Source of the DNA: Hyperoodon ampullatus
Taxonomy: Eukaryota; Chordata; Mammalia; Artiodactyla; Ziphiidae
Reading direction: 5' to 3'
Assembly (NCBI GenBank): GCA_949752795.1
Contig: OX457075.1
Coordinates: forward strand, 6,624,001 to 6,688,000
Length of the DNA: 64,000 bases
Position numbers and translations under genes: made by a program. Below the pieces are notes generated by a model. That model was not told the DNA's origin, searched no databases, and worked only from the letters and a program-made list of their open reading frames with translations. Within the stretch, counting starts at the first letter, position 1, and every line of letters begins with the position of its first letter. Below, piece after piece: positions 63,643-64,000 of this stretch.

Positions 63643-64000
63643 CTTAAGGATATTCACAAACCCCATCAAAAGCTATTTTCCTTTGAAAATAAAAAATAAA
63701 CTGTGGCAGCTTTCAGACTCAAAATCATTAATGTTTCCAGGAGGAAGAGCTTGGGTAAAGAGGTAAAAGTCTGTAAGTTATTAAATTTTGTATTTTATAG
63801 AAGAAGCCCTTCTCACAGAAAAGGTGATGGGGATCAAAGTTGTTTCCACTGCTAGGTGACAGCCTGAGAATCTTTACCTTCCTCTGTGACGATCCACATT
63901 TGTCAGTTTCAGCGTGGCTTCTAGGTGATGCCCATCCTCTGTATCAGGCACAAACCCTGGCCAAATGTGACACAACCTGAAAAACTATTTGAATAAAGGA
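62496..64000. other. Intergenic sequence right of TM2D2
   Basis: Contains pure A runs of 24 (62649-62672) and 43 bases (63607-63649). No coding exon is supported on either strand. In human, the next gene is HTRA4, oriented tail-to-tail with TM2D2, so untranslated sequence of that gene could start here, but I cannot show it. Confidence 0.6.
63607..63649 (+). repeat. Pure poly(A) run of 43 bases
   Basis: Uninterrupted A run with no SINE or L1 body that I recognise upstream. Such purity suggests a young retrotransposition tail or a mononucleotide microsatellite. Confidence 0.9.

Noticed and set aside
62496..64000. HTRA4 coding exon right of TM2D2
   Set aside because: Synteny predicts HTRA4 on the minus strand near here, and 63730-63745 reversed gives a weak resemblance to its last codons, but the preceding codons do not match. 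Not supported.

Overview
The window is mammalian nuclear DNA, most likely from a cetacean. CHR-type SINEs derived from tRNA-Glu occur about 13 times and end in the CGTACCGC(A)n tail abundant in whales and dolphins. There are many L1 fragments plus ancient L2 and MIR copies. I saw none of the BovB or Bov-tA elements that would mark a ruminant. I found no bacterial, phage or CRISPR-like features.

The locus is the head-to-head gene pair ADAM9 (minus strand) and TM2D2 (plus strand), syntenic with human 8p11. ADAM9 runs from its start codon at 57153 leftwards. Twelve coding exons can be placed (57057-57153, 46980-47077, 44359-44417, 29519-29597, 23770-23846, 22568-22763, 20596-20661, 18596-18667, 16145-16314, 12909-12990, 12246-12379, 5119-5290). 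All have GT-AG borders and compatible phases, giving 434 uninterrupted codons: signal peptide, prodomain with cysteine switch, polybasic furin site, zinc metalloprotease domain with the [11 protein letters not shown] site, and the start of the disintegrin domain. The remaining exons lie beyond position 1. TM2D2 is complete: four coding exons (57732-57958, 58791-58878, 60541-60656, 61646-61859) join into 214 codons plus stop. Between the two start codons lies a 578-base CpG-rich, TATA-less promoter with GC boxes and inverted CCAAT boxes.

Nearly everything else is intron filled with retroelements. Main items, left to right: nested SINEs in old L1 (540-2340); a possible solo LTR (2420-2800); an ancient repeat split by a SINE (6745-7830); L1 ORF2 fragments with an unexplained GC-rich block (9540-12125); an RPL39 processed pseudogene with a 12-bp target duplication (14630-15066); a 5'-truncated L1 only 36 bases from the exon 9 splice acceptor (16365-16992); two SINEs stacked in one target site (21693-22280); a broken L1 (24490-26340); a same-orientation LTR pair about 4.4 kb apart, probably an old endogenous retrovirus (30126-35370); and a nearly full-length but disabled L1 (36578-43570). 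Right of TM2D2 there are about 1.5 kb with poly(A) runs and no gene I can support.

ADAM9 makes a membrane-anchored sheddase and adhesion protein. TM2D2 makes a small two-pass membrane protein of the TM2 family. They share a promoter region but no known pathway. I did not find a novel biological system here. The points most worth checking are retroelement effects on ADAM9 splicing or promoter use and the unassigned GC-rich block.
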